DNA from: Nymphaea colorata
Taxonomy: Eukaryota; Streptophyta; Magnoliopsida; Nymphaeales; Nymphaeaceae
Direction: 5' to 3'
Assembly: GCF_008831285.2 (NCBI RefSeq)
Contig: NC_045141.1
Location: forward strand, 4,481,224 to 4,545,223
DNA: 64,000 nt
Positions within the stretch are counted from its first letter, which is position 1. Every line of letters begins with the position of its first letter. Shown here piece by piece: positions 10,429-22,639 of this stretch. Under the pieces are notes generated by a model. It was not told the DNA's origin. It saw only the letters and a list, made by a program, of their open reading frames with translations, and made no database searches. A program made the translations under genes and the position numbers.

Positions 10429-10879
10429 TTTCCACATCCAGCAACTTAGTTGGCACGTAAGATTACATCAACAAGACTTTTCCTTCACCACCATTAACAA
10501 CATATTTCCAATGTCATGTTCCCTTCCCTTATTGTCAGTTTTCAACTTTTTTTTGTGGTCTTTTCAATTGAATGGCCTACACTGCATTTAGTAGACGGGA
10601 CTGGTGGTAGGGCTGCACAGGAGGGTCGAGCTTGGCCAGCTCGTAATCTTTTTTTGAAAAAAATGCCAATGGTTTTCCTGTCTTTTTCATTTTTAGCATT
10701 TTTCATACTTTCGAAATGTCAAATTGCTTGTTTCCATTTTGTACTTTTTCTTTGTTGCTTATCCTGCGTTATCATTACTCATTTATCCCTCTAACTTTTA
10801 AGATTTTTCAAATTTTTTTCAAAGTTAAGTTACCACCATATGGACGGTGGATTCTTTTTGCTCTTATTCCAAGTCCAAC

Positions 10880-12990
10880 TAGAATTATGACTACCACGTT
10901 GCATCTTCTGCTATGTTGGCCACTGCATGACATTCGATTGGCCTCTATGCTAGATGAGAAACAATTTGCTGTTTCTTTGTTCTTGGGTGCTTTGAACTTT
11001 GAAGATTAGACCATAATGAACAGTAGCTTTTAAGAATCTTAATATTCTCTTGACAGCTCCCCATTGTGATTCTACTTGATCCTAATAAATTGGCTGAACC
11101 TTGTAATTACCCCCAAAATTTCAAGGTTAATATATATCTAGCATTTTCACAATTATTTTCAACAATTTTGGGTCTCAAATACTTCATTTATTGCAATTCT
11201 GATCCAGTTTCCCTCTAACTTGGTTACCGACTATACTAGACTCATCTGAATTTAAATCTAAACTTCCAACCCAGGCCCTACCTCAAATCTAGATTTAAAC
11301 CCAATCCAAAATCCCAAGTCAAGATCCAAAAACCGAGCTTTAGATCCAGATATGGATCCAAATCCCAACCTTAGATAAAAAAGATCCATAGTCCCAATCT
11401 GGATCTAAAACTGAGCTCTAGATCTAAAACTAGCCGTAGATCCAAATTCAAAGTTTTAGATCGAAAATTGAACTTAGATCTAGATCCCAAATCCAAAAAT
11501 CCAGCCCTAGGTCCAAAAAGAAAGTTAAAAGTTCATAATTACACTTGAGAATAAAAATGCAATAGGACATAGATTCAGAAAATCGCCCACAGGTCTAGAT
11601 TAGATCACTCAAATGTTTGAAATCGAGCCCAAGAATCAATTCTCAACATCATTCATCAGCTCCCCCTTGCTTTTCACTCAATTTGGGTGGGAAATATGGG
11701 TGGGCGCCGGCCAGGCCCAAGAATCAGTTCTCAATTATCTCTTACTCTTCTACTAGTTTTTCTCTTTATTTCTTTCCACTCACTTATAAATCTTTCAATT
11801 TCCCTCTCTTAATTTCTCTTAAAATTTGTTGCTCTGTTACTACTTTTTCTCTATCTATATTTTCCTTCTCTTAACAATCTTTACCTCACTCTCTCTAACT
11901 GTTTTGATAGAGGTTACTGAAATACTTTCCTTTAAAAAGAATTTCCTTCCTTGGCTTTATAAAATTTTAACTTCTTTACCAAGTACCACACTACATATAG
12001 GTTGAAGATGATGTTTGGGTGAATATGAAATGCATTGAAAATGAACATATCCTTAAGACTAGTTATCCATGATAATTGTCAGGAATGGCCAAGCCTCATA
12101 CCAAGGTGCTAATCCCTTTTTTCCACTTTTAAAAATAAACATCACTTTTAATATATTGGGACACAAACAACCCTATTTACAAAGAAGAGAAGGCAATATC
12201 TAGCTTGGTGAGGGACACACATTGCAATGCACCCACAATACTTCAATATAAAGAAGCATCCTTAAACTTTGAAACTGTGACCAGCAAATAATTTTATGAA
12301 TGTGGCCATCGGCGTGTTCATGGGTTTGGCTTCATGCATTTTTGTATGCTTGAAAAGATTACAGATATTACTTTTTTTGATAAAAACCAAGCTTCATCTA
12401 AAGATTGGTGGATTCACTTCCTAGGAAATAGAATGAAGATTTTACAAGTTTCACTTTTGCTTGTAGGGGGAAGGGTCTTCTATTTGACTCACAGCATATA
12501 ATTCTCATCCTCCTCATTCAAGGGCTTTTCTTTTGATAACATTGGACATCAGTGCAAAACATACTGGAATTGTGCATTTTTATTCATTCTTCTTGTTGTG
12601 CATTTTTTGGTAGGTTTGAGAAATTGTGCTGAGGATATAGTACATCAAAATTCTAGAAAATTGAAAGGATTTATGTGAACTAAGGCTATAGTAGTGTCCT
12701 TACTTAGAACAAAGCACAAACTGCAATAATGGAAAAAGTTCAAAGCCTCATTCACATAACTGGCACTGGAAATGTGAGTTGTTCTACAAGATTAGTCACT
12801 CAAATGCCTTAGGAATAGAACACACAAGCTTATCAAGCATATCTTTATTAAATCCTATACGCAACTGTAATTGAGCAATGCAAGTGAGGGCTCTCAATGA
12901 AATCAATCAAACTACATTTCCACCTCCAACTATTTTAGCCAATGGATGGCCGTGCCTGGAATTAAACTCATTGTATCTATGAAGATATTT
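10880..12990. repeat. 3' flank of RLK duplication unit 1
   Basis: From about 10,880 the sequence parallels 26,190-28,915 (unit 2) and, from about 11,740, 40,840-42,085 (unit 3). Landmarks are CTATGTTGGCCACTGCATGAC, AGATTAGACCATAATGAACAG and GGGTGGGAAATATGGGTGGG. Within it, 11,230-11,530 is a degenerate array of GATCCAAATC/AGATCTA-type words, also present at 26,620-26,960. No gene supported. Confidence 0.75.
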
Positions 12991-13941
12991 GAATTATCCT
13001 TCTATCATTCTTGTCTTCTGTCGTATCCTACTCAGCTTTACAACCACTTCCTTCATGTCCATTCTCTTATTTGGAGACACCCTTGAACATGATAAGCCTA
13101 TCTCCATGATCATCACCAACAGATCATTGATAACGGCTGATCTTTCAGTTGCAGTATTGTTGCTTTTGTTTAGAAGATGGCTGTCAATGACATCTGAAAT
13201 TGCAACAGGAAATGCTTCAGCCACCCATTGCCTCAAACTAAAATCCCCATCAAACTGTTCATTAGTAGGCTTTCTTCCTGTAAACACCTCAAGGAGGTGA
13301 ATTTCCATAGCTGTAGACATCGGCTTTCGCTAACACCTTTCCAGCCATCCTAAATTCTAATTCAACAATTCAACAATATTAGACATGATAAGCAAGCACA
13401 ATATAATTAGCTAATGCTCATCTATGACACAATTGCACTAATTGTTTTGGGCAGGAGGCCTGGAAATTAATGGAATTAAGATCCATTGAACCTCCAATCG
13501 GGCCTTTCTCATTTTGTTATTCCGAAACACATCTAAAAAGAATACAAGATTATTATATAGAACAATACAAGATTATTATATGGAACAGAAGTCCAACATA
13601 TATGATGTTCAAGTGCCCTTAAAAGAAATCAAACACGTATACATACATATATTAATATATATATATTATTTATTTATTTATTGTAGAGCCTGTGAGGTTT
13701 GTTGAGATTCATGAATTGTATGGGTTGCTTTTAACTCCCGTGACAGATCTCCAGGTTCTCCAAAATATCTCATAAATTGTGTGAATTATTTAATAGTGTC
13801 AATTGTCAGCCAATCCTAAGCAATTCGGTAGATGGGTACGTGTGATTAGGGATTTTTAATACAAAAAAGGAACAAAAGTACAACTTACGTTAAATGAAAA
13901 AGATCAATTGAAGATTATTGCTTGTTGAAAACATGTCACCA

Positions 13942-14072
13942 AGACATATTTGTGTACATGAGCACAAAAGAATGCAAAAACTAGTATGCAACACCACAAG
14001 CCATACGAACAACACATATTTGTGTACATGAGAACAAAAGAATGCAAAAACTAGTATGCAACACCACAAGCA
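13942..14072 (+). repeat. ~65-bp tandem duplication in RLK1 intron
   Basis: CATATTTGTGTACATGAG, AGAATGCAAAAACTAGTATG and CAACACCACAAGC occur twice in a row. The corresponding place in RLK3's intron (about 42,903-42,970) has a single copy, so this duplication is younger than the split of the two units. Confidence 0.75.
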
Positions 14073-14082
14073 CATATATGTG

Positions 14083-14179
14083 GACAATATATATATATAT
14101 TATGAATACCAACATATATTATATATATATATATGTGTATATATATATATATATGTAAATCATATATATATATATATTA

Positions 14180-14211
<32 letters not shown>

Positions 14212-14227
14212 TATTATGTATATATAT

Positions 14228-14258
<31 letters not shown>

Positions 14259-14265
14259 TATTTGT
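14083..14265. repeat. Long (AT)n-rich microsatellite
   Basis: Nearly pure TA dinucleotide tracts with a few interruptions. Further TA tracts lie at 14,388-14,414 and 14,793-14,819. Open frames here encode only Tyr-Ile repeats and are not genes. Confidence 0.95.
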
Positions 14266-14383
14266 TCATGTCTTTATGTGTGAACTACCAACCATGATGA
14301 TTAGATGGATCATCGGTGTTTGCACATCAATCAATATATTTATTGATATTATTTTGCAAATCACACACACACATAAGTGAGGG

Positions 14384-14414
<31 letters not shown>

Positions 14415-14787
14415 GGGAAGAGTGAGAAATTGGTAAAAACCAGACACTTTAACATTTTTCTAAAACATATTTTAAATAAAATATTTACATCTTAATATAT
14501 TTATAAAAACGATTTTGTTATAAAAACATGCTTTGAATCAAGTTGTTTTTACGAAAAAAGTTGATTTGTCTATTATGAAAATGTTGAGGCTATGACAGCC
14601 ATTCATTTTTGCTAATTATGAAAACACTATTAAAGCCCAGAAAATGAATAACTTATATATAGTTTGTGTCAGTCTATTCTTAAACTTAAGATTATATTGG
14701 TAAGGTTAGATTAAAAAAAAAACACTTTAAATAACATAATTTAAGGGTCTGGCTTTTTTTCTTGACCTGTTGGTCTGGTTTCTACCA

Positions 14788-14819
<32 letters not shown>

Positions 14820-16224
14820 GAAGAAAGAAAAGAAAAAAGAGAGAAAACAGCCCGCAAGAACTGGCAAAACCACTCACTCTCTCTACCTCACTTTATTTCA
14901 CCTCACCTCCTCTTGGACCTCTCCCATACACTCCTCCCTCCCTTTCTTAATCTCTCGATCAGAGCATTATTGATGAGAGAGAATGCACACACGCATATGA
15001 GAAGGAAGCCAGGGTGTGTTGACTCAAAGAAATGGTCAATAACACTCGCACATCAACGAGAGAGACAAAATTTATAAAAGGAAATCAAATTAAGAGATAG
15101 TACCTGGTGCAATGTATCCCATGGTTCCAAGGGTGGTGGTAAGAGTCGATGACTTGTGACCAACTATAAACTTTGCAATGCCAAAATCACCAACATATGC
15201 AGTCATGCTTTCGTCTAGAAGTACATTACGTGACTTCAGATCACAATGAAGTATCATCTCCGAGTAACCATGGTGAAGATACTCTAAAGCACAAGCGACA
15301 TCAATCATGATATCCAATCTTTGGAAGAGATTCAAGTGATGGGCACCCGAATGTAGACAGACTTCCAGGCTCCCAAGGGGCATGTATTGGAGAAGTAAAG
15401 CCTTGAAATCTTCATTAGAGCAAGACGTAATGACTTTAACAAGGTTTCGGTGCCTGATTTGGCGCAACATAGTGCATTCAATGTCAAAACTTTTAGATTC
15501 TCCCTCAAATGACAAATTAAGGACCTTAACAGCCACTGTCATTCCATCTGCTAGAATTCCTTTGTACATTGAGCCCAAGCTTCCACTTCCAAGAAAGTTT
15601 GCATCACTGGGAGTGTAATTCCTCGTAATCTTTCAGTGTCATCAGGGCGCTTCGACAACCCCTCTTTCTGTAGCATGAGATACCAATAAGTGTGCAAACA
15701 ATGACCAAAAGTGCTGAGCCTCCAATTGCGCAAGCGGCAATGACTCTAGCCTCATTGCTCTTACTTTGCCTCTTGGTTTTGTCTAAGCACAATGGGACAT
15801 GGAATTTGGGAGCTCCACATAATGCATAGTTCCCTAGGAACGATTTGGCAGAAAGGTTTGAAAACTTTCCACCAGTTGGAATCCCTTCTTTCAATCGATT
15901 GAAGGTCAAGTCCAAGACCTGGATGTGTTGAAGTTTTTCCATGATTTTGGTATCTCACTCGAAAGCTTGTTGTGGGAAAGGTCAATAGCTTCAATGTCTA
16001 CCATATGATCAAGTTGTTCAGGAATGTGACCATAAAATATGTTGTGAGAGAGATTCAAATACTCTATCATTTGGAGCATTGATAATGATGCAAGCAACTC
16101 TCCACTCAGCTTGTTTGCAGAGATATCCATGTTGATCATCATGGCAAAATTCCCAAGACCCAAAGGCAGGTGACCAGTGATGGAGTTGTCGTGCAAGTAT
16201 AGCTCCCACAACTCCTTCAACTCA

Positions 16225-18170
16225 CAATGACCAAGCCCAGCTCGAGCATGACTCTTTTAAGCTTGTTTACCAACTCCCCATTTGACCTTTTTTTTTTTTT
16301 GGTTTTAAGTTTGAAAATTTTCAAAAGAATGCCAAGATAAATGCTTTACTGTAGTTCAATCAAATCATTCTTATGAAACTCGAACTTGACTTGTTTATAA
16401 TCGCGAGTCTTGAGTTAAGCTTGAGCTTAACACAGCAAATTCGAGTCGAGCTTGAGTTGGCTCTACTTTTTTTACAGATCTATCCACTTGACACACACAG
16501 ATGGACTCGTCCCTATTTATAATGGTGAAATATGATAGTTGGAGTGGGGAAGCTTCAACCTAAGGATGTCAATATGTCTGATTTGAATTGAATATCCAAG
16601 CGAACTGCTCCAAAAACATTTGGATGAAGAAAAGAAATTTACTAATCAACTAAAAAATCAAATAGGATTTGAAATTAAGAAATGATGACCGTTTAGATTT
16701 AGATTCTATATGCATAAATATCTGAATGGATTCAGATTTAGTTATATAAGAATATTCAATCGAATTCTGATTCAGATTTAAATATACAAAAATATCCGAT
16801 CAGATCCAGATGGGACTTAGATTTAAATAAAAATTCTATATTCAATGTTCTTACAGTTTGTAAATCAGCCAGATTCAGTTCAAAATATATGGATTCAGAT
16901 TCAAATTTTTCATATATGAATATAAAAATAGCATTCAGGTTGGATTCTGATTGTGACATCTCATTTCAGATTCAGATTAGGATGGAAAAAAATGGATTTA
17001 GATCAGATTCAAATTATGAAATCTGAGTTTGTATGAGGACAAAAATTAGAGTCAGATGAGATTCAGATTATGGAATCTGATTTCGTATTCAAATTTAAAT
17101 ATGACATTTTTTTCATTTGTTTGGGAGCTCAAAGCCGGCGATGGTTAATAATGTATTTTATTTGAATCCAATTCATTGGTACACCATCCATCCTTGCAGA
17201 TTTTCGCACTTTCTAAATATTCTTCATTATTATTTTTTGTATTTAGGTCCATCGATTTTCAAGAAAAACAAGGTCAGTCGTTCTGTCGAGTCCTCCCAAC
17301 TTCTCCAAGGGTATGGGTGATGACTGTCATGAAGTTCTTAATGAGAAGGTTGCCGAATATTACTTCAGCTTCTCCAAGAGTACACCCAAAATTGCATAAC
17401 GTACCAGCATGCTGGAGCTTGTGGACATTGAGAAATGGTTCCATATTTGGGTGGTAGCATTTTGGATATGAGTAATTACTTAAAACTAAATCCATATCCA
17501 ATCCGATACTTATATATATTAGAATCTGAATCCAAATCCAGTCGGATGTTATTTCTTAAATACGAAGACATCTATTTCTTAATCAGCGATTAATTTTTTT
17601 CCATATCTGTTCTTTTTTTTTTTGAATGGTTCAATTGGACATGCGATCAAGATGGAAAATAACATTTAAAGTCTATCCATCTTAACAAGTGAATGACAAG
17701 GCAGTTCCAATTCTTTTGCTTATGTTACATGGAAAGGCATGATATCTAGATAAAAGGTAGAAAGAGAGAGAGAACATATAATTAAGTGACAAATTGTCAA
17801 TGATTTTGCAAAAATTGTCAAAAACAATAAAGGAATACAAAAAACATATAAGAGGAAGGGAGGAAGGGGGTAGTGGGACTCAAAAGTGGAGTTCGAGTTG
17901 TGTGCGCCGGCCAGTGCACGCAACAATCAGATGCCAAAAGAAAATGAAAAAGGGGGCATCTTCGAAATTAGAGAAAAAGAACTGTCTTTTTTAACCTTTT
18001 CACTTTTTTCAATTTTTTTATCTGTAAAGCAAATTTCTTTTTTCCATTTAAACAGGAACATATTTGTCATTAATCATGCTGACCCACAAAATTTTGGTGC
18101 ACTAAATTACCACGTTTGGTGCAATGTGTTATTACTTACAAGTATGAACTTGCATTTCACCTCTGCAGTC
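16225..18170. repeat. Upstream flank block, shared with 36,755-39,230
   Basis: Begins AAGCCCAGCTCGAGCATGACTC in unit 1 and the near-identical sequence at about 36,760 in the later copy. Contents in order: TCGAGCTTGAG-rich stretch (16,225-16,480), degenerate GATTCAGATT-type array (16,560-17,110), a segment around TTTAGGTCCATCGATTTTCA (17,240-17,400) that also recurs at 25,070-25,240, more array (17,480-17,580), and the GAGTTCGAGTTGTGTGCG segment (17,850-17,975). No gene recognised. Confidence 0.75.
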
Positions 18171-18302
18171 AGTAGCTAGTTCAATTCCCAAATGCCTCTT
18201 GCCCTACAAGATTGAGAAGCACTTATAACCCAAAGTTCATCAGTTCTCACTAAAAATGAAACGATGTTGTAAACGCGAATCTCTCTTCTGAAATCCTTCC
18301 TA

Positions 18303-18305
<3 letters not shown>

Positions 18306-18379
<74 letters not shown>
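18306..18379. repeat. (AT)n microsatellite at the copia 3' end
   Basis: A pure TA tract of about 70 bases occupies the place where the 3' LTR of the minus-strand copia element should continue. Confidence 0.95.
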
Positions 18380-18381
<2 letters not shown>

Positions 18382-18413
18382 CGTCGCCAAGATTAAGCTT
18401 CTTCATTTTGAAT

Positions 18414-18973
18414 AACATAGTGTTGGTGTTATCCTCTCCTTGATTGTCGTCCTCTCCCTGATTGTCATAGATTCTCTTATCATTCCCCCTCAAGCTGCTC
18501 TTGGTGTCAACAAGATTAAGCTTCTTCCTTAGACAATGAAACCGTGGTCCAGCCACTGCTTTGGTCAAGATATCAGCCAACTGTTCTTGTGAGGTGACGA
18601 ATTCAATTTGAATTTCCTTTTTGGCGACTTTCTCTCTAACAAAGTGAAAATTAATTTCGATATATTTTGTTCTTGCATGAAAAACAGGATTGGCTGCAAG
18701 GTAAGTAGCTCCAAGATTGTCACATCTGAGTATTGGTGGCCCCGTAATGTCAACCTTGAGTTCCTTGAGAAGAGATTTCAACCAAATAATTTCAGAAGCA
18801 GCAATCGCAAGGGCTTTATATTCAGCTTCTGTGCTTGATCGTGCTACAGTATGTCGTTTAGTTGACCCCCAAGAAATAATATTTCCTCCAAGCAAAGTAA
18901 GAAATCCACTAGTTGATCGTCGGTCATCTGGGCAGCCAGCCCAATCGACATTTGCATATGCTTCCAATGTCAT
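18414..18973 (-). pseudogene. pol: Copia RNase H
   Basis: RNase H removes RNA from the RNA:DNA hybrid during reverse transcription. Visible landmarks are YANVDWAGCPDDRRSTSG, ARSSTEAEYKALA, LRCDNLGATYLAANP, the ARTKYIEINFHFVRE segment and QLADILTKAV, all typical of the copia C-terminal domain and in one open frame. The family's catalytic acidic residues (D of the VDWAG segment, E of the STEAEY segment, D of RCDN) are present. The frame runs on through the polypurine tract and LTR into the TA tract, so the natural stop is lost. This is the best-preserved piece of the element. Confidence 0.85.
18483..18497 (-). other. Copia polypurine tract
   Basis: On the minus strand CAGCTTGAGGGGGAA immediately precedes TGATAAGAG, the start of the 3' LTR. 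Confidence 0.8.
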
Positions 18974-20043
18974 AGACTTGTTTCTTCGAATTTGAAGGCC
19001 ATATGTGCTTGTGCCTTATAGGTACCGAAGAATGCGTTTGACATGACCCCAATGAAGATCAGTAGGATCATGCGTAAATTGGCATGCTTTATTAATAGCA
19101 AATGAAATATTAGGTCGAGTGAGGGTAACATACTGCAAGGCTCCAACAATGCTCCTACAGAGAGTAGCATCCATGAGTTTCTCCCCTTCATGTTGTGAGA
19201 GAGGTAAGTTGGGAACAGTAGGTGTACAACATCTTTACATTTCTCCATCCCAGCTTTGCTAAGTACATCAAGAATATATTTCTTTTGTGAAAGAAGAAGA
19301 TGATCTTTGTTAAAGGATACCTCAATTGTAAGGAAGTAGTGGATTTGTCCTAAGTCTTTGAGGGAGAAGTGTTGTCCAAGCTTTGCTGAGAAATTGAGCA
19401 TTTCTATCTTGGAGCTGCCAGTCAAAATAATATCATCGACATAAATCAAGAGATAAATAGTGTTGGAACCAGAATTGCGAATAAAAAGTGACGAATCAGA
19501 CTACGATTCCAAAATTTTTCACTGATAAGAAACTGCTACAAGCTATCAAACCAAGGTCTGAGAGCTTGTTTGAGTCCATAAAGAGATTTCTTGAGTTTGC
19601 AAACATGATTAGGTAACTTTGAACTTTCAAACCCGACGGCTGAATCATAAAAACTTCTTCTTTTTGTGATCCATGAAGGAAGACATTATTGACGTCAAGG
19701 TGAATGCACCATCCACGACTGAAGGCAATAGACAGAACAAGACGAATAGTGGTTGGTTTGACAACTGGACTGAAAGTGTCCAAGTAATCCACTCCTTCTC
19801 TTTGATTAAATCCTTTGGCCGCTAATCTGGCCTTGTATATAGTTATAGTACCATCAAAATGCCACTTGATTTTGTAGACCCATCTGCAACAATAACGTTT
19901 AAGTCTGGCTGTCTCGGCACAAGGTCCCATGTTTTGTTTTTGTAAAGAGCATCCATCTTGCTTTTCATAGCATTAACCCAGTTGTGGTCCTGTTGGTCCT
20001 CCTTTAGAGGAGTAGGTTTAGTTCGAGGAGTGGTTTGGGTCAA
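18970..20043 (-). pseudogene. pol: Copia reverse transcriptase, frameshifted
   Basis: Copies element RNA into DNA. The N-terminal part ([20 protein letters not shown], then [20 protein letters not shown] and [18 protein letters not shown]) lies in 20,043-19,496, interrupted by a frame change near 19,900. The C-terminal part starts with MIYVDDIILTGSS (19,449 down) and contains the catalytic YVDD. A frame break near 19,490-19,500 separates the halves, and a further break near 18,990-19,020 precedes RNase H. The coding order is canonical but the protein could not be made in one piece. Confidence 0.85.
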
Positions 20044-20454
20044 GTAGGTGAAGACCCTAGAACGTTGGGTTCCATCTTAGGATGTTGTTATCATGTGATG
20101 GTACCTAGTAGGCTCAAGTAACCAGTTGTTAGGTTCATCACTGGAGGGAGACTCAAAGGAATTAGAACCGGTTTGGACAACTGCAGAACTCGGGGGACTA
20201 GGAATGATTCTAGGTAACTCAATAAGAGACGAACTTTCTTTTGGCTCGTCAGTAGGTCTAGGTTCTATGGATGATTCTAGCCATCTTGAAATGTTTGAGG
20301 GAGTAATAAAAGGACCACAATGAGAGTATAAAAAGCTTCTTTCATCAAATCATCATGTCTAATATGATGACACAATTGGAGATTGGATTGTAACAGATAT
20401 AACCTTTATGACAGTTTCCATAGCCATTGAAGACACAGGCTTGAGCTTTGGGTT

Positions 20455-21145
20455 CTAATTTGGAAGAACGTCTAGGCCCACTGAATGGATAGATGGTACA
20501 TCCAAAGGTTCGTATATGATTATATTTTGAACTTCATGCAAGAGCTTATCATATGGTGTCATTTGCAAATCTGCAATAGGCAACCTGTTAATAAGATGAA
20601 CAGTTGTTTTAAAAGCATCAAACCAGAAGTTTTGTGGCATATTGGCATGAATAATCATGGTAAGTCCCATTTCCACCATATGTCTATGTTTCCTTTCTAC
20701 TATGCCATTCTTTTGAGATGTGTAAGGGTATGTTATCCATCGACGAATGCCTTGGTTTTCAAGAAAAGTGGTAAATTCTTTGCTCATGAATTCCCTCCTC
20801 CATCTGAATGGAAAATTTTAATTTTTGTCTCAAGTGATGCTCTATTATGCTAGAGAATGTATTAAAACATGGAAACATATCACTTTTCTTGGATAAGGGA
20901 AAAATCCATGAGAAGCGAGAGTAGTTGTCAACTATTAAGAGATAATACATATGCCCTTCTCGCGAAGCACATGGTGCTGGGCCCCAAAGATCAACATGTA
21001 ACACTTCAAGAGGTTTAATCGCCTGAAACTCAGCCTTAGAAAAAAGAATTTTATGCATTTTTCCAAGCACACATGAAGAACATGAATCCAATTTATGTTT
21101 GTCATTAGCAGAAATTAAACCAGCAACTTTCAATGAGTTCAACAA
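20455..21145 (-). pseudogene. pol: Copia integrase, one-base deletion in the core
   Basis: Inserts element DNA into the host. Part of the N-terminal zinc region is seen (DSCSSCVLGKMHK). The catalytic core has the first Asp in LHVDLWGPAP and DNYSRFSW, and the catalytic Glu in NGIVERKHRH. The second Asp sits in a SDGG remnant at about 20,800-20,812, where one base is missing relative to the usual GGGEF codons, so the frame changes in the middle of the core. The C-terminal part ends near 20,455. About 400 bp between here and the reverse transcriptase is broken linker. Confidence 0.8.
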
Positions 21146-21345
21146 CTGAAAATGAGCATATCCTAGACGTAAATGCCATAACTGAAAATCTAAACAATAA
21201 TTTTCAGAAACTAAAGAAGTATTAGCAGTCTTTAGTTGACCATCATCTTCAATACTGATTGGATTGCTTGTAGAGTCCTTTCTCTCTTTCGTCCATCTAT
21301 AGAGTCCTCCTTTCTCAGCAGCCCTTTGTGAAGAATGTTGCCCAT

Positions 21346-21988
21346 CTACACATTCTTAAAAGTAAAACCATTAGAGGAAAATTCAATAGAGCATTGATTG
21401 TCTTTGGTAAACCTTGCAACTGACATAAGATTATTGTGTGTCTTAGGGGCATGCAACACATTTTTCAAAGCAAAAGATGAGGTTCTGCTAGGTAGGTATA
21501 CAGTCCCTATATTTTTAATTAGCATCTTACTACCATTGCCAAAAATAATAGAATTAGATCCATGATAAGGAACTCTACCTTGCATATCTTGATCTGAGTT
21601 TGTCACATGGTGGGAGGCTCCTGTGTCTGGGTACCAGGCTGAGTCAAGAGTACTGTTGATAGTTTCTTGACTACTCCATGTTGAGTGCCATAGCCATAAA
21701 CGCCTTAGGGATATCATAGCACTGTCGAGCTGTGTGATTTCTTCTTCCATAGTATTGACAAGTTACTCCTTGACTAGACTTGTTAATACTATTATTGTTT
21801 TTACCATAGTTTCCTCTTGTTCCATTATAGTTTCCTCTTCCTCCACTACGGCCTCTACCCCTACTACCATTATAGTTACCATGCCCACGCCCCTGGTCAA
21901 AGACATGCCTACACCCTTGTTCAGCAACAAAGACAGTGGCTGTAGCTTCAACCTGAGTCAGTTGGGTGAGGAAAGCATTCCAAGTCAC
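21346..21988 (-). pseudogene. gag-pol: Copia zinc knuckle and protease
   Basis: The frame 21,988-21,671 carries a Gly/Arg-rich stretch and a CCHC-like knuckle, CQYYGRRNHTARQC, in which the second Cys is Tyr (one transition from TGT to TAT). The overlapping frame 21,750-21,346 carries the aspartic protease WYPDTGASHHVT with the catalytic DTG. The change of frame falls just after the knuckle. The remainder shows the typical copia protease tail (LKNVLHAPKTHNNLMSV). Confidence 0.8.
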
Positions 21989-22627
21989 TGCTCTTGACTG
22001 ATTAACATATCATATAATTCAGACCATGAAAGCAGATCTCTAAATGAAGTAATCGTAGTGATGAAAGATTTATATTCAGAACTCAACCCGTTCAAAGTAA
22101 AGAGAACTAGATCTGTATCAGAAACAAAATGTTGCACAGTGCTAAGAGAATCATGTAGAAAACTGATATGTTGAAGATAATCAGTCATAGACAGTCCTCC
22201 TTTTTTGACGTTTTGTAGTTCTCGTTTGAGTTGAATAATATGAAGATTATTTTGTGAGACATACTGTTTTTCAAGGATGCACCAAGCATCTCTAGCAATG
22301 CCAACACAAACAAGTTGTGACATGACTGGTTGAGTCACAGTGACTTCGATCCAACTTAATGCAAGTTAGTCTTCACGATACCATAACTCATAAGCAGGAT
22401 TTTCTTGAGTGTGTGCTTCATCAAGAAATTCAGGAGGCGCAAAACATTTTCCATTCACATACTTAATCAGATTTTAACTTTTCATAACACTTTCAATTTG
22501 AGAACGCAACAAGAGATAATTTGATCGATCAAACTTAATTGAAACCAAACTTGAGAAAGCATTCCATTGTGTACCTGGTAAAGCAGAAGCAGGTCAAGAG
22601 ACATCAGACAAAGATGACGCAGCCATT
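21985..22627 (-). pseudogene. gag: Copia gag (UBN2-type)
   Basis: Starts at ATG 22,627 (MAASSL). A stop appears within ~12 codons and others near 22,470 and 22,370. The C-terminal two thirds are open (22,338-21,985), with QLKRELQNVKKGGLSMTDYL and FTLNGLSSEYKSF, which are standard copia Gag segments. It is closely followed by the zinc knuckle frame. Confidence 0.75.
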
Positions 22628-22639
22628 TTATACTCGGGC

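Larger units (their letters stand above)
12994..16225 (-). pseudogene. LRR receptor-like kinase 1 (subfamily XII type), 5' truncated pseudogene
   Basis: Relative of the FLS2/EFR/Xa21 plasma-membrane receptors that sense microbial ligands. Exon 1 (16,225 down to 15,104) holds about four LRRs (SANKLSGELLASLSMLQ, LNLSHNIFYGHIPEQL), a transmembrane helix (SALLVIVCTLIGISCY), the kinase lobes with GSMYKG, VAVKVL, the non-RD catalytic HCDLKSRN, GDFGIAK and GTMGYIAP, then a donor. Intron 13,357-15,103 carries AT repeats. Exon 2 (13,356-12,994) holds the rest of the kinase (EVFTGRKPTNEQFDGDFSLRQW) and a stop after RMIEG. The signal peptide and most LRRs are missing: homology stops at 16,225, where flank sequence is joined. 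Further damage: a one-base loss near 15,945, a ~43-bp deletion near 15,600 removing the YRELLHATSNFS region, and a one-base insertion near 13,305. Not functional. Confidence 0.85.

Noticed and set aside
12989-13300. 103-codon plus-strand frame
   Set aside because: Antisense shadow of RLK1 exon 2. The similar plus-strand frame at 38,066-38,323 is likewise the shadow of the kinase tail.
14056-14283. Open frame of Tyr/Ile repeats
   Set aside because: It is the translation of an AT microsatellite; no gene. The same applies to frames at 48,722-49,114 and 50,862-51,110.
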